Source: Diphasiastrum complanatum (lineage: Eukaryota > Streptophyta > Lycopodiopsida > Lycopodiales > Lycopodiaceae). Taken from it: a DNA stretch of 64,000 bases. The stretch is taken from NCBI GenBank assembly GCA_029204225.1, contig CM055104.1, forward strand, positions 27,147,253 to 27,211,252, in the 5' to 3' direction. A program made the position numbers and the translations under genes. Below the pieces are notes generated by a model, which saw only the letters and a program-made list of their open reading frames with translations, ran no database searches and was not told the origin of the DNA. Of the stretch, positions 22,500 to 34,528 are shown piece after piece; within the stretch, counting starts at the first letter, position 1; each line of letters begins with the position of its first letter.

Positions 22500-23690
22500 A
22501 CCTCTGCAATCTGACTTAAGGCATCCGCCACTTAATTTGACGATCCTTTAATATATCTCAAAGTCGAATTCTTGCATCAGCTCAGCCCATTGAGCCTTTC
22601 AACCCCTAAGGTTTTTTTGATTACAGAAATATTTTGATGGTTGGTGATTTGAGCACACTATAAATTGACTACCATATAAATAGTGTCTCCACGTCTTCAA
22701 CGCATGCACAACCGCAAAAGGTTCTTTCTCTTGAGTTGTATATGTAGTCTGTGCATCAGACAACTTCTTACTCTCAAAAGCAACTGGCCTCCCCTCTTGT
22801 AACAAAACTGCACCAACCACATAATCACTAGCATCCACTTTAGCCAAAAAAAGGTTTATCCAGATCCTCTATGATCAAAACTGGTGCTGAGACAATTAGT
22901 TTCTTAAGTTTATTAAAACTTGCATCCAATGTCTCATTTCACATGAGATGTGGACTCAGCCTACCCTTTCGAGTAAGTATCCCCTTCAACGCATTGTTAA
23001 GAGGTGCAGCAATCAGCGAATAATCCAAAATGAATAAACGGAAGAAAATTGTAAACCCCAAAAAAGATTTAAGTTCTCTCACTGTTTTAGGAATTGGCCA
23101 ATTCAGAACCGTTTTAATCTTTTCCCGATCAATCATAATTCCTTTCCAGGATATGACATGACCAAGATACAACAGTTTTTTCTTAAAGAACTCACACTTT
23201 GACTCTTTAGCATAATGCTTCTCCTGTCTCAAAATCCTCAAGAGAGTCCTAAGATGCTTCTTATGCTATGTGAGTGTTTTACTATAGATGAGTATATCAT
23301 CTAAAAACACTACAACAAACCTCCCTAGATATGGACAAAATAAAACGTTCATCATCTGCTGGAAACTGGCCGGAGCGTTAGTTAATCCAAATGGTAACAC
23401 CAAAAATTTATAATGACTAAATCTAGTCCTAAAACCCATTTTAGACACATCTTCTGGATGAATTCGAATCTGATGATAATCAGTTCATAGTCAATTTTAG
23501 TAAAATATCTAGCTCCACCCAAACGATCAACTAGATCGTCCATCCTAGGTAGAGGATACTTATTCTTAATGGTAACCTTATTCAACGCCTTGTAGTCTAC
23601 GCACATCCAAAAAGGACCATCTTTCTTATCATTAAGAAGGACCAACGCTCCCCATGACGACTTACTAGGTCAAATCTAACCCATTCAAAG
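22500..23690 (-). pseudogene. pol: GypA-2 RNase H and reverse transcriptase
   Basis: In minus order: [20 protein letters not shown] and [16 protein letters not shown] (RT fingers), [20 protein letters not shown] then [11 protein letters not shown] (catalytic FLDD near 23305), and LGHVISWKGIMIDREKIK. RNase H shows VDASDYVVGAVLLQEGRPVA. Frameshifts occur near 23480, 23245 and 22850. Order and spacing equal GypA-1 on the other strand. Confidence 0.85.
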
Positions 23691-24963
23691 ATACTCCTCA
23701 ATTTGTCGAGTCACTTCTTCCTCTTCCTTCAGACTAAACCGATACGGTTTTTGGAAGATAGGCTGACTACCCGGAATTAATTCTATCTTATGAGCTACTG
23801 ACCTAGACGGAGGTAGACCATGCGGAAATTCACTAGGAAAAGCATCACTAAATTCTTGCTTTAAATTTGCTAACAACTGTTTCTGTTCATGATCATGATC
23901 TAAATTACCATAATGATTTTCATCATTCACAATGAAATTACTATCAATAATTGATTTAATACTATCATTCTCATCCAAAGACTCAAAAACAATTCCACTT
24001 GAGCAAGATTTTAAAACAAGATATTGTGAGCTTTATATATTTATTCTGCCGATGTAATCATCGGAAACTAAGTTCCAGCATCACCACCAAAAATGGATAC
24101 TACTTTACTACTAGAATCTAAGAAATGTTATTCATGCTTTTTAAAATCAATTTGCAAACTATCAGATTTACTAAAAAACCACTCATAGCCTATGATTACA
24201 TGGGATTAAATCATGAAAATTAATCTTCTCAACATGGCCTTGAAGACCCAGCTCCAATTCTGGAACCATTACATCAAAAACTTCAATATCTACACCTGAC
24301 GCAAGCTTAATCACATGACGATTGTCACTTGGGTTGATAGGTACCTGGAGTCTCTACACAAGTTGAGAATTAAAATTCTGAGTACTGCCTGAATCAAACA
24401 ATACATTCACATCTTTCCCTAACAACTTGCCCCTTACACGGAACAAATTGTGAGGACCGAAAGACAATGTACTGAATTGACATTCACAAGTACTATTAAT
24501 AACATCAATTTCCATTTTACCAACTAGCAAATCAACTGTCATAAGATTAGATGAGGACTTGTTCTTTAATGGGCACTCTTTAGCCATATGGCACGCCTTG
24601 CCACAATTGAAACACAGCCCCTGTTTGAAGGCATCTATGACTAACGACTTAGACTTTTTCTTTGATTTCTTCACTGATTTGGGTTTCTGATAAGCCATAC
24701 TTTTTAGTTCATCAAAAAACTTTTTTGACTTTTTTCGCGGTCGAAATTTTGTTGAGCTTTTTTCTTGCCACTCGTTTCCTTCAAGCTACCACCATTTGAT
24801 TGTACACACGTGCGATCCGAATGGCATCCTCCAATGAGTTCAAAGAATTGCTCTTCCATTCATTCTGAAAGTTCGCTAGCAATCCGTTCACAAACTACCA
24901 CTATGCGTACCTTTTTGGGAAATGCAGCACTTTAGTCAGAAGATCCATAAACTCTTGGACATA
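23691..24963 (-). pseudogene. gag: GypA-2 protease linker and gag end
   Basis: Frame 23978-23691 carries FSDAFPSEFPHGLPPSRSV, the RT-linker motif (F.DVFPxELPxGLPP). The protease DSG is at about 24390 (VLFDSGSTQNF). The gag knuckle reads CFNCGKACHMAKEC near 24600. Gag sequence continues to 24963, where it is cut by GypB. Several frameshifts. Confidence 0.8.
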
Positions 24964-25790
24964 GGTGTCCCTTTGTCTATCAATTCACCAAGTTGTCGTT
25001 CAGTTCCACCAACTCTTCTTGGGACATCCTATAGGGTGCTCGTGAAGTTGGTTCTGTTCCTGGTACCAACTCAATCTTATGGTCCACTCGTCTTCAAGGA
25101 GGTAACTTAGTTGGGAGTTCTTCAGGAAACACATCTCTAAATTCCTCTAGCAAATCTGCCACCTCCTTTGGAAAGTTTTTCTGTTGTGCATTTTTCCCCT
25201 CTGCAGATACAAAGAAAGCACTTTGACCTTTTCCCTTTCTCCATGCTTTTAATCACAGATGTAGCAACCAGATTTTGTTCAATATCGGTGCCCTTACCGT
25301 TCCCTCCAGGCAGAGCTTTTGTCATACAGATATGTCCCTTGTAATCCAAGAGAACCAAGTTTGAGCTCCTACCCAAAACTGTAATACAATGTTCATTTAG
25401 CCAGGGAAGGCCCAAAATTACATTGAAGGCATCCATCTCTGAAATCAAAAAGCTAAGTTTAGCCTTCCATCTCCCAATTTGCACCGGGATGTTCAATGTT
25501 GCTTTGTCTGCATCCAGTGCTCCCTTTGTTGTTTCTACCTTGAGCGTTGATGTTACATTTCTTGTCGGCAAGCTGAACTGTTCCACTACGCTCCTTGAAA
25601 TATAGTTATGTGAAGCTTCGGAGTCGATCATGAAATCTGACTTCCTCCCCGCGATCTTTCCAGATAGGAATAATAATCTTGAACCAATCTTGGGGGTTGC
25701 CCCATGGAAGCTCCTTTCCATACTTGTATGTCGTCCACCCACAAATGTAAATTCCTCCAACTCCAAACTAGATCAGATCACCTGGAAGAA
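24964..25790 (-). pseudogene. pol: GypB protease and RT start
   Basis: The open frame 25766-25137 is an aspartic protease of RVP_2 type: RLLFLSGKIAGRKSDFMIDS, with the active triplet D-S-E in place of D-S-G, then NYISRSVVEQF and NVILGLPWL. Beyond 25137 a broken frame shows the RT linker, RRVDHKI and ELVPGT. The element ends at 24963 against GypA-2. Base composition is less AT-rich than its neighbours. Most of pol is missing. Confidence 0.75.
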
Positions 25791-27151
25791 GTTAAGCAAC
25801 CAGGGGTTATTCAGGTCCAAGCAAGCACACCACAAACGAACATACCAACCAAAGCAAACACAGAGGATCCCTCTCAAGCCACATTCCCCTTGAGACCGGA
25901 CGTAGGACCTTTGCCTAGCCGCGCTCACTCAAATCTATCACAAAATTATCCCACAGGGAAACATCCATCCAACCATCCGTGCTTTCACCATTAAGCAGCA
26001 CATTGCCTCAGTCACGCCCCACCACTTTTTGGTCGATAGCCCTTATAGCTAATTAATCAGCAGCTATCCCGCACCGGCAGCCGCACCACCCGTGCTTTAC
26101 ACCCGAATTTGAGCAACATATTTGTATCAATGGTTAATGTGAAAGTACTGTACTTTAGGACCATAAATGGATCTACAAAAGATCCACAAGAGTGATTGGA
26201 TGCTTGCTTAACAATCTATCAAAAAACTAGACACAAAAAAGTTGATCTAGATTGGCAATTTGACAAACAACAAGCATTAACAATCAAAAGCATTGATAAA
26301 CATTGAAATCTGAGCCCACACGTGTGTACTACAGGCTGTAGTACGACATTCAACCTGAGAAACAAGTAGAAATTGATTTGGTTTCATTTGGATCACAAAA
26401 AACTCAATGTACATAGTGAACTAGCTTGAGATTGCCAATGAGCTCCAAAAATTTTTTATCGTCTCACTATGGAGAGAGGGAATACATACCAAATTCGACT
26501 TCCTTCTTGAAGTTAGGTGGATTTCCAGCATGTAATAAGGAAGTTAACTCACTCTCCTTGACCTAAAATGAAACCCTAGTCTATTTCCTAGAGTTATGCT
26601 TGGTAGGTAGCTAGTTGGTCAAATTTTCACCTTAAACTTAGGTGTAGGTCCTATAAAGTAGGGATGACCACCAAATAGACATGACCAACTCTCTTGACTT
26701 GACCTAACCTACATTAGGATGGGTTTCCCATGTGGCATCATGGCCTCACATGTGCGGGACCCACTTGTGTACACAATTTACACTATTCTACATGGTTTTT
26801 GATCAAGCTAGATTTGCCAATTTTTGGCAATTCTTCACATGGTTAATCCGTACAGTTCGAATATGTCACCCCGCACCGCACAAGGCACAGACCGTGCTTT
26901 CACCAACCTAATGGCAGCACATTGCCTCATCTGTCCTACGTGCAGACGGCGCCAGGTCCGAACCGCGGGAACTGACCGTGCTTACACCTCAAGGACAGCA
27001 CCTTGCCTCATCAAGTCCCCCGTTCTGCCGACCACCCCGACCGTGGATGCACCCGTGCTTACACTGTGGGTAGCACCTTGCGCAACGGTTGTCCTGACAA
27101 ATCCCAAAATGTAGCCATCCTTGTGAGACTTGCGTAGCTGACCGACTAGTC
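25791..27151 (-). other. GypB 5' region with degenerate repeats, split by a solo LTR
   Basis: No coding frame recognised. Around the solo LTR (26138-26839), a motif CCGTGCTTWCACC followed by GCAGCACMTTGCCTCA recurs near 25977, 26892, 26972 and 27050, with a half copy near 26090. Spacing of the last three is about 80 bp. Most of gag seems to be absent between here and the protease. Confidence 0.55.
26138..26839 (-). mobile_element. CopL solo LTR with target duplication
   Basis: A complete CopL LTR (TGTGAAAGTACTG to CTTCACA on the plus strand, 702 bp) with no internal region. Both sides carry TGGTTAA (26131-26137 and 26840-26846), which includes the expected 5-bp target duplication. This marks unequal recombination between two LTRs of one CopL insertion. 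Confidence 0.9.
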
Positions 27152-27164
27152 GGCTCTGATACCA
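27152..27164 (-). promoter_or_regulatory. GypB primer binding site
   Basis: On the minus strand TGGTATCAGAGCC, two bases after the LTR end at 27167. Complementary to initiator Met-tRNA. Confidence 0.85.
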
Positions 27165-27166
27165 CA

Positions 27167-28143
27167 TGTTGCGCCGGCGCCTCAAAGGGTGCTGGGACTT
27201 GAGCGGTTTTCCCAACACATGCTTAAGTCTAACATTCATCCATCATGTACTTACGTTAAGCCAACTCAGAAACGTAACAAGCTTAACCATTCAGACTTAA
27301 GAAAACTGGAATCCCAACCAACCCAAAAGCCAGCTCAGAATCCATCCCCAAAAGGTAACCAAAGGCAAAGACAAGCCACACATAAAACTCAAGGCATAGT
27401 GGTCGCCAAACTGACCAATTGGCATAGCAGCAAGCCCCACGTCGATGACGAGGACCCTTAGGTGCCGGCGACGCAAAAAGGTTGTAGTAAGGGTCCTTCC
27501 ACTTGGACCAATCCCAGAGGCGGAACTGAAATGGTAATCATCCCCAAGGATCAACTTTATTAGATTTAGAAGAGGTTACATTCATACATAGACTGACCGG
27601 TCTCGGGGCCACCAACACGTGCTAGGCATTGTGCCTGGCTCGTGCTGGTAGAGCTGCCCAAGTTTCTGTCTGCTGGACTCCCCCTATAGTTCTGCTGTGA
27701 TTCAGCGCACCCCCTCTATTCTGAAACATAGTGCTTTCTGGTAAAGCACGCTTTTTAGGACTTAGTTTTTATTTTGCTGATTAAGCCTAGCAAGCCTGGC
27801 AGAATCAGTCTGGCTCCCGGACATGGGTCTCGGGAGCCGTCCCGGCGGCAGAATCAACTTGCTTCCTGACTAGGCCATGACTCGAGCTCCAGAGCTAGCT
27901 CATGACTTGTGACTACTTGACTGACTCACCACAGGTCGGAGGCTGAGTCCTTGACGTTCTAACTTGCTCTGGGACCTTAGGGAGCATCACCCCTTAGAGT
28001 CTTACAGGGCATGCTGGGTGCACCTGAGTCAGCTTTACAATAATCTACCATCACGGGCTGGATAAGCTATCTATAGTTTTCATGCATTTGGCTATATTTG
28101 CAGGAATCTAGGCTTGGCACAGGTGTTGGAATTTCCATGGTGC
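27167..28143 (-). mobile_element. GypB 5' LTR (far end approximate)
   Basis: Begins TGTTGCGCCGGCGCC next to the primer binding site. It is GC-richer than the rest of the window and contains no retained ORF. The far end is placed at the CA near 28143, where CopL sequence takes over; no second GypB LTR is in the window to confirm it. Confidence 0.6.
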
Positions 28144-28150
28144 AGATTTT

Positions 28151-28607
28151 TTTATTCTCTATCTTCAAGCCGTATAGCAGGCTGTGGTTCACACATGTGT
28201 ACTCATATTTCATCAATGATCAATGCTTTTTTATTGTTCTTACTTGTTGAATGTAAAATTGCCATTCTAGATCAATTTTTTGTGTCTAGTTTTTGTAGTA
28301 GATTGTTAAGCAAGCATCGACTCACTCTTGTGGATCTTGTGTAGATCCATCTATGGTCCAAAGGTACAGTACTTTCACATGGTATCGGATAAAAGTACAA
28401 GATCTTAATCATTGATGAAATGCAAATCCATATTTAGCAAGTTTTGGTGCTAAAAACTAGTAATGAGATGGTAAATTTGAATCCAAACTTTGGAGAGGGG
28501 ATTTGATTCCAGATTTTTTAAGGATCAAAGTTCATATTGTCCACACGTTTGGGCACCTCTAAACCTACATTTATTACTCAATATTCATCAGATCCATAAA
28601 ATTTGAT
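28151..28607 (+). mobile_element. CopL LTR end, primer site and leader fragment
   Basis: Matches 12424-12880 at nearly every base: LTR 3' end to 28379, primer site TGGTATCGGATA at 28380, then leader. It breaks off at 28607 against CopX in opposite orientation. Confidence 0.85.
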
Positions 28608-29410
28608 AGTACAACTAAAATTGTCTGTAATCACAAAATCATCTACATATATTACAACTAGAATGATGTTAGAGTAAAAAAATAATAATAAATATTGGAA
28701 TTTGAAGAGGTGCATACCGAGCCCATGGACCGTAAGGTATTCATCAAATTGACTATATCGAACATGAGGTGCTTGTTTCAATTCATATAAGGCCTTATTC
28801 AGTTTACTTACCTTGTCCTCTTGCCTTGCATGATAAATCCACTTGGTTGTTGCATATAAACTTCCTTTTCAAGTTCTCCATTTAGGAATGTAGATTTCAT
28901 GTTCATCTGATGTAGGCTCCATCCAAACATAGCTACCAATGTAATGGTCATATGTAGGGTATGTAAGAAAGCCATGGGTGATACCTTATATGGGCCACAT
29001 ATTTCAGTGCTTGGAAAATGGGCTGCATTGGAGATGTAAAAAAAAGAATAAGTTTAGTTGTGATTGATGCTTCACATGACATAAATGACTCTTGGCCTCA
29101 AGATTCATTTTTGAAATTTTTTTGCATTGTTGTTGAATCTTCTACTATATAGAGATTTTCTCTGGTGGCATTCATCCATGGACACAAGGCTTATATGCTT
29201 ATCTACAAGCATATAAGCATTATTGACAAACAGTTTATTGCTTATCTACAAGCACTAAATTGTTTGTCAATAAATATTTGTGTTGACTTGTGATATGTTA
29301 CAAACAAGCCAATATTTTATAGTGACATGTTTCATTTCAGCTGTATTTCCCATCAAAGAATTGCAATAGAAAGGCTTTGATTTGTGTTTTTGAAAAATAG
29401 AAGACACTAG
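28608..29410 (-). pseudogene. pol: CopX copia derivative, copy 2
   Basis: Reverse complement of 10912-11690. RT text in minus order: TITLVAMFGWSLHQMNMKST-like sequence near 28940, then ALYELKQAPHVRYSQFDEYL and VVIYVDDFVITDNFS (YVDD intact). The same hairpin lies at 29190-29280 and the same integrase-less upstream part. It joins GypA-3 gag at CTAGTGTCTT. Confidence 0.65.
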
Positions 29411-29880
29411 GTCACGCGACCCCATTTTAAGCTCTACAAAATGCCGATATGAATCCCTTTCATCCATAGTCATAAATGCTTTCAAGAATACATCTCGAAA
29501 AGCATCCCAAGTGATTGGCTTAGGATCAAGGTCTCACCACCATGACATGGCTTTTCCTTCCAAAAAAATCAGTACTGAAGAAATTCGCTTCTTCTCAAGT
29601 ACTCCATGTAGACCAAAATAATTGTTCCACCTATTAATCGAAGACTCCACTGTTGCCGACAGCTTAAACTTCTCGTCCCCCAAAAAAAGTTCCGGCTGAA
29701 AATCTAAGTGTGACAACCGAAATTTCAAGTGAGGAACAAAAAAAAATGCCCTAAAAACCCGTAAAGTATAGCCACTTAAAAAACCTTTATCTAGACTATG
29801 GCCAACCATTGGAGCAAGAAGACCCAACAAGCACCAAATTTTTTCCATTGTATACAACACACACTAAAAAAATTTCATGC
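29411..29880 (-). pseudogene. gag: GypA-3 gag fragment
   Basis: Capsid text in minus order: SINRWNNYFGLHGVLEKKR, FLEGKAMSWW, a stop, then DAFRDVFLKAFMTMDERDSY and VELKMGSRD. The N-terminal part before SHLDFQPE differs from GypA-1. Only this piece of gag is present; it ends at the CopX junction. Confidence 0.75.
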
Positions 29881-29954
29881 ATTGTTAAAGGAAGCCCCCC
29901 CCCCCCCCCCCCCCACCCCATCCTCTACTCCACCATCCTCGCACCCTCCTACCC

Positions 29955-30050
<96 letters not shown>

Positions 30051-30296
30051 ACCTAAATAGAGGGCTGATGCGTCTCTCGAGCCCGAACAGAGGGTTGACG
30101 CGCCTCCCCATACCTCGGATCTACAGCCACTCCTTCTCAAGTCTACAACACTCTTTTCTCGGATTTCAGCTCTTCTCCAAAAGCGCTGGATGGTGCCCAC
30201 AGCCATCTAGTTTCTTGTTTTTGGGGATTCATGTGTTTAGAAACAGGGTTCAATACTCTTTTGCAGGTTCCAAAACCCAAAAAGCAGAGGTTCTCC
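29881..30296 (-). other. GypA-3 leader with (AG)n and poly-C
   Basis: A run of 20 C at 29895-29914 and (AG)n at 29956-30046 mirror the G-run and (TC)n of the GypA-1 leader in inverted orientation. Right of 30296 the sequence switches within a C-run to a GypA LTR. Confidence 0.7.
29956..30046. repeat. (AG)n microsatellite
   Basis: About 91 bases of AG dinucleotide; reverse-orientation counterpart of 15955-16058. Confidence 0.95.
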
Positions 30297-30580
30297 CCCC
30301 CTGGCTGTCCATGCACTAAATCCACATGTAAGCGTGCTATCAACTCATGCCTAACTCCCATGCATGTCCACTGCATGTAGGTACCCCTAGCTCATGATAG
30401 CAAAGATCCATGCATAGACACAATGCATGTACATCCTATCCCATATTAGGGTGCAACACACATGCCTATACCGCATGCAGGCATAGCCTAAGGTCCTACT
30501 TAGCTGTTATCCAAATTAGGCCTGACCCCTACGTCTAAGACAGCCCCCCAATGGTACAAACTCCCATTAGGGCCGGAACA
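30297..30580 (-). mobile_element. GypA-4 3' LTR, truncated
   Basis: Ends GGGCCGGAACA before the purine tract at 30581-30593 and matches 37229-37511. The part beyond the C-run (30288-30297) is absent, so the break lies in a C-run microhomology. Confidence 0.8.
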
Positions 30581-30596
30581 TACTTCCCCCCTTATT

Positions 30597-31907
30597 TTAG
30601 TTCTGTCTTGAGAACTCAAAGTTCGGGAAATTCTTCTTTTGGTTACCTTTTAGTTCCCATGAGTCCTCATCCTCAAAATATCCTTTCCAAGGAACCAGAT
30701 GCTCAATAACATCCCGATTTCGTAATTGCTTGGATCTTGTATCAAGAATCTTTTCAGGTTCTAAAGGAATCCTCTTAGATAAGTCTTCAAATGAATCTAG
30801 ATTAGTACCAGAACCAGCATGATCTCCCTCATGTAAACTCATCATCAGACGACTTACATGAAACACAGGATAAGTCTTGGTTCCCTCTGGTAACTCTAAT
30901 CGGTAAGTAAAAGATCCAATCTCTTTCAAGATTTTATAAGGTCCACTTTACATAGCAGACACTTTGTAATGCTTCCCAATGCGCATTACTTTAGAATCCT
31001 TCAGAATTCTAAGATACACCCAATCTCCAACCTGAAACTCCCAAGGTGATTTTTTCAGATTAGCAAAATGTCTTACCCACTGTTGGGCATTTAGAACATT
31101 TTCACGTGCTAACTGTAACATTTCTTGCATGTCACACAAGAAATTCGTTACTTTCTGAACTTTAATCGACTCAGTTTCAACCATTATCGGAGATCTAGAC
31201 TGAAGTCCATACATAAGCATAAACAGACTATATCCAGTAGCCAAATGCTTACTATTGTTATAAGCAAACTCAATCAATGGAAGATACATTTCCCACTGAG
31301 ATTGCCTAAGTGAAACATATTGCACGAAATATTTGTTCCATCGTCTGATTAGTCCTCTCAGTCCGACCATCAGATTCCGGATGATCAGTCGAGCCCATGC
31401 TCAAAGACGTCTCAAGCTTTTCAAACATTGTCGTCCAAAATTGGCCTGCAAATTTAGGATCCCGATCATTAACAATATTAGATGGCAAACCATAAAACCT
31501 GAACAAACGTTCAACAAACACTTGAGCTAAATCAGGTGTTTTAACTGTAGTCTTTATTGGAATAAACGTAGCCAATTTTGTTAACCGATCAACTATGACC
31601 CAAATTGCATCATTTTGTTTATTCGACCTCGGTAAACCAACGACAAAGTCCATTGAAATACTATCCCACCGTTTAGAGGAATATCCAACAGGTGCAACAG
31701 TCCACCAGCCTTTAAGCACTCTACTTTATTCCGCTGGCACTGATCACAGTTCAGCACATATAATTCTATGAAAGGTTTCAACTTTGGCCAAAAAAAGTCC
31801 CTTCGTACCAAATCTAACATACAATGTATACCTGGATGCCCTGCACAAGGTGCGTCATGAGATTCAAATAAATTTTTTTTTTTAATGCATCCACTCTTGG
31901 TACACAC
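30597..31907 (-). pseudogene. pol: GypA-4 integrase with chromodomain
   Basis: Chromodomain at 30700-30620 (PEKILDTRSKQLRNRDVI, then HLVPWKGYFEDEDSWELK). The C-terminal domain, EFQVGDWVYLRI, is near 31035. The core shows SMDFVVGL-type Asp, NDRDPKFAGQFW and ESDGRTERTNQTMEQ. The zinc domain has LYVLNCDQCQRNK. Frame changes at 30940, 31310 and 31600. Compared with GypA-1, glutamine codons stand where that copy has TAG. Confidence 0.85.
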
Positions 31908-31957
31908 ACTTTTCCCCTTCGGAACAAAATACCATTCTGAATGGAAAAATCATCTAA

Positions 31958-32521
31958 TCATATAGGTCCAAAATGAGAATCTTGTTCATAAAGACCTCGA
32001 AATGAAAGATAGAAATCAGCAGTGATCTTTGTGAACGACAACTGATTCACCTCTGCAATGCAACTTAAGGCATCCGCCACTTGATTTGACGATCCTTTAA
32101 TATATCGCAAATCAAAGTCAAATTCTTGCATCAGCTCCGCCCATCGAGGTTTTTGACTCCTAAGGTCTTTCTGAGTGTAGAAATATTTTAATGGTTGGTG
32201 ATCTGCGCACACTATAAATTGACTACCATATAAATAGTGTCTTCACGTCTTCAACGCATGCACAACCGCAAAAAGTTCTTTTTCCTTAGTTGTATATCTA
32301 GTTTGTGCATCAGACAACTTCTTACTCTCAAAAGCAACTAGCCTCTCCTCTTGTAGCATAATTGCACCAACCGCATAATCACTAGCATCCACTTTAACCA
32401 GAAAAGGTTTATCCAGATCCGCTACGATCAAAACTGGTGCTGAGACAATTAGTTCCTTAAGTTTATTAAAACTTGCATCCAATGTCTCATTCTACACAAG
32501 AGGTGGATTCGACATACCCTT
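31958..32521 (-). pseudogene. pol: GypA-4 RNase H
   Basis: FLVKVDASDYAVGAIMLQEE, then FESKKLSDAQTRYTTKEKEL and HQPLKYFYTQKDLRSQKPRW, ending with YIKGSSNQVADALS. One stop (near 32240) separates the two halves. Confidence 0.8.
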
Positions 32522-33268
32522 TCAAGTAATTATCCCCTTCAACGCACTTTTGAGAGCTGTAGCAATCAGTGAATAATCCAAAATGAATCTATAGAAGAAA
32601 ATTGTAAACCCCAAGAAAGATTTAAGTTCTCTTACTGTTTTAGGGATTGGCCAATCTAGAACTGTTTTAATTTTTTCCTGATCAATCATAGTTCCCTTCC
32701 AGGATATGACTTGACCCAGATATAACAGTTCTTTCTTAAAGAACTCACACTTCGACTCTTTAGCATAAAGCTTCTCCTGTCTCAAAATCCTCAAGATAGT
32801 CCTAAGATGCTTCTTATGCTCTTTCAGTGTTTTACTAGAGATGAGTATATCATCCAAAAACACTACAACAAACTTCCCCAGATATGGACGAAATAAATCG
32901 TTCATCATCTGCTGGAAAGTGGCCGGAGCGTTATTGAATCCAAACGGTAAGATCAAAAATTTATAATGACCAAATCTAGTCCTAAAACCCGTCTTAGACA
33001 CATCTTCTGGATGAATTCGAATCTGATGATAACCAGTTCGCAAGTCAATTTTAGTAAAATATTTAGCTCCATCCAAACGATCAACTAGATCGTCCATCCT
33101 AGGTAGAGGATACTTATTCTTAATGGTAACATTATTTAACCCCTTGTAGTCTACACACATTCGGAAAGTACCATCTTTCTTATTCTTAAGAAGGACCGGC
33201 GCCCCCCATGGCGACTTACTAGATTGAATGTGACTCATTCGAAGATACTCCTCAATTTGCCGAGTCAC
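32522..33268 (-). CDS. pol: GypA-4 reverse transcriptase, open 248-aa frame
   Basis: An uninterrupted stretch covering most of the [62 protein letters not shown], and [20 protein letters not shown] with catalytic FLDD at about residues 130-133, then LGQVISWKGTMIDQEKIK and SFLGFTIFFYRFILDYS. It ends at the RNase H junction, where a stop and the change to another frame occur. It is part of a polyprotein and has no start of its own. Confidence 0.85.
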   Translation of the reverse strand: MTRQIEEYLRMSHIQSSKSPWGAPVLLKNKKDGTFRMCVDYKGLNNVTIKNKYPLPRMDDLVDRLDGAKYFTKIDLRTGYHQIRIHPEDVSKTGFRTRFGHYKFLILPFGFNNAPATFQQMMNDLFRPYLGKFVVVFLDDILISSKTLKEHKKHLRTILRILRQEKLYAKESKCEFFKKELLYLGQVISWKGTMIDQEKIKTVLDWPIPKTVRELKSFLGFTIFFYRFILDYSLIATALKSALKGIIT

Positions 33269-33352
33269 TTCCTCCTCTTCCTTCAGACTAAACCGATACG
33301 GTCATCGGAAGATAGGTTGTCTATCCGAAATTAACTCTATCTTATGATCTGC

Positions 33353-34528
33353 TCACCTAGACGGAGGTAGACCATGCAGAAGTTCACTAGGGAAAACATC
33401 ACTAAACTCTTGCTTTAAACCTGCTAACAATTGTTTCTGTTCATGATCATGATCTAAATTACCATACTGACTTCCATCATTCACAATGAAATTACCATCA
33501 ATAATTGATTTAGTACTATCATTCTCATCCGAAGACTCAGAAACAATTCCAGTTAAGCAAGATTTCAAAACAAGATAGTAACAATCAAAACTGTGAGCTT
33601 CCTTTATTAATTATGCCAATGTAATAATCGGAAACTGAGTTCCAGTATCATCACCAAAAATGGATACTACTTTACCACTAGAATTCATGCTTTTCAAAAT
33701 CAATTTGCAAACTATCAGATTTACTAAAGAACCACTCATAGCCTAAAATTACGTCCGATTGGCCTCAGTTTAGAACATGGAAATTGATCTTCTCAACATG
33801 GCGTTGAAGATCCAGCTCCAAATCCAAAACCCTTACTTCAAAAACTTCAGAATTTGCACCTAACGCAATTTTAACCACATATCTATGGTCACTTGGCTTG
33901 GTAGGTACCTGGAGTTTTTGCACAAGTCTAGAATTAATAAAATTATGAGTATTGCCTGAATCAAACAATACATTCACATCTTTCCCTAACAACTTGCCTC
34001 TTACTCGAAACAAATTTTGAGGACCAAAAGATAATGTACTGAATTGACATTCACAAGTACTATTAATAACATCAATTTCCATTTTACCTGCTTGCAAATC
34101 AATTGTCATAAGATTAGATGAGGACTTGTTCTTTAAAGGCGACTCTTTTTGCCATATGGCCCGCCTTGCCACAATTGAGACACAGCCCTTGTTTGAAGGC
34201 ATCTCTAACTGATGACTTAGACTTTTTCTTTGATTTCTTCACTGATTTGGGTTTTTGATAAGTTCATCAAAAAATGTTTTCGACTTTTTTCACAGTCGAA
34301 ATTTTGTTGAGCTTTTTTCTTGCCCCCGTTTCCTAGAAGCTACCATCGTCTGATTGTGCACACGTGTGATTCGAATGGCATCCTCCAATGAGTTCAAAGA
34401 ATTGCGCTTGTATTCATTCTGAAAGTCCACTGGCAATCCATTCACAAACTGCTACTCTGGGCACTTTTTTAGAAAATATGGCACTTTAGTCAGAAGATCC
34501 ATGAACTCTTGGACATAAGTGCCCAAGT
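33353..34528 (-). pseudogene. gag: GypA-4 protease and gag end
   Basis: RT linker FSDVFPSELLHGLPPSR at 33360; protease KDVNVLFDSGNTHNFINSRL near 33950, with D-S-G intact; the gag knuckle near 34165 is broken by a frameshift. The sequence stops at 34528 at a junction with CopM protease, identical to that at 41585. Confidence 0.8.

Noticed and set aside
26824-27554. Cys/Pro-rich ORFs in the GypB region
   Set aside because: They cross the primer binding site and LTR border; the openness comes from GC-rich composition.
29798-30319. 173-aa Arg-Glu-repeat ORF
   Set aside because: Translation of (AG)n and poly-C in a GypA leader.
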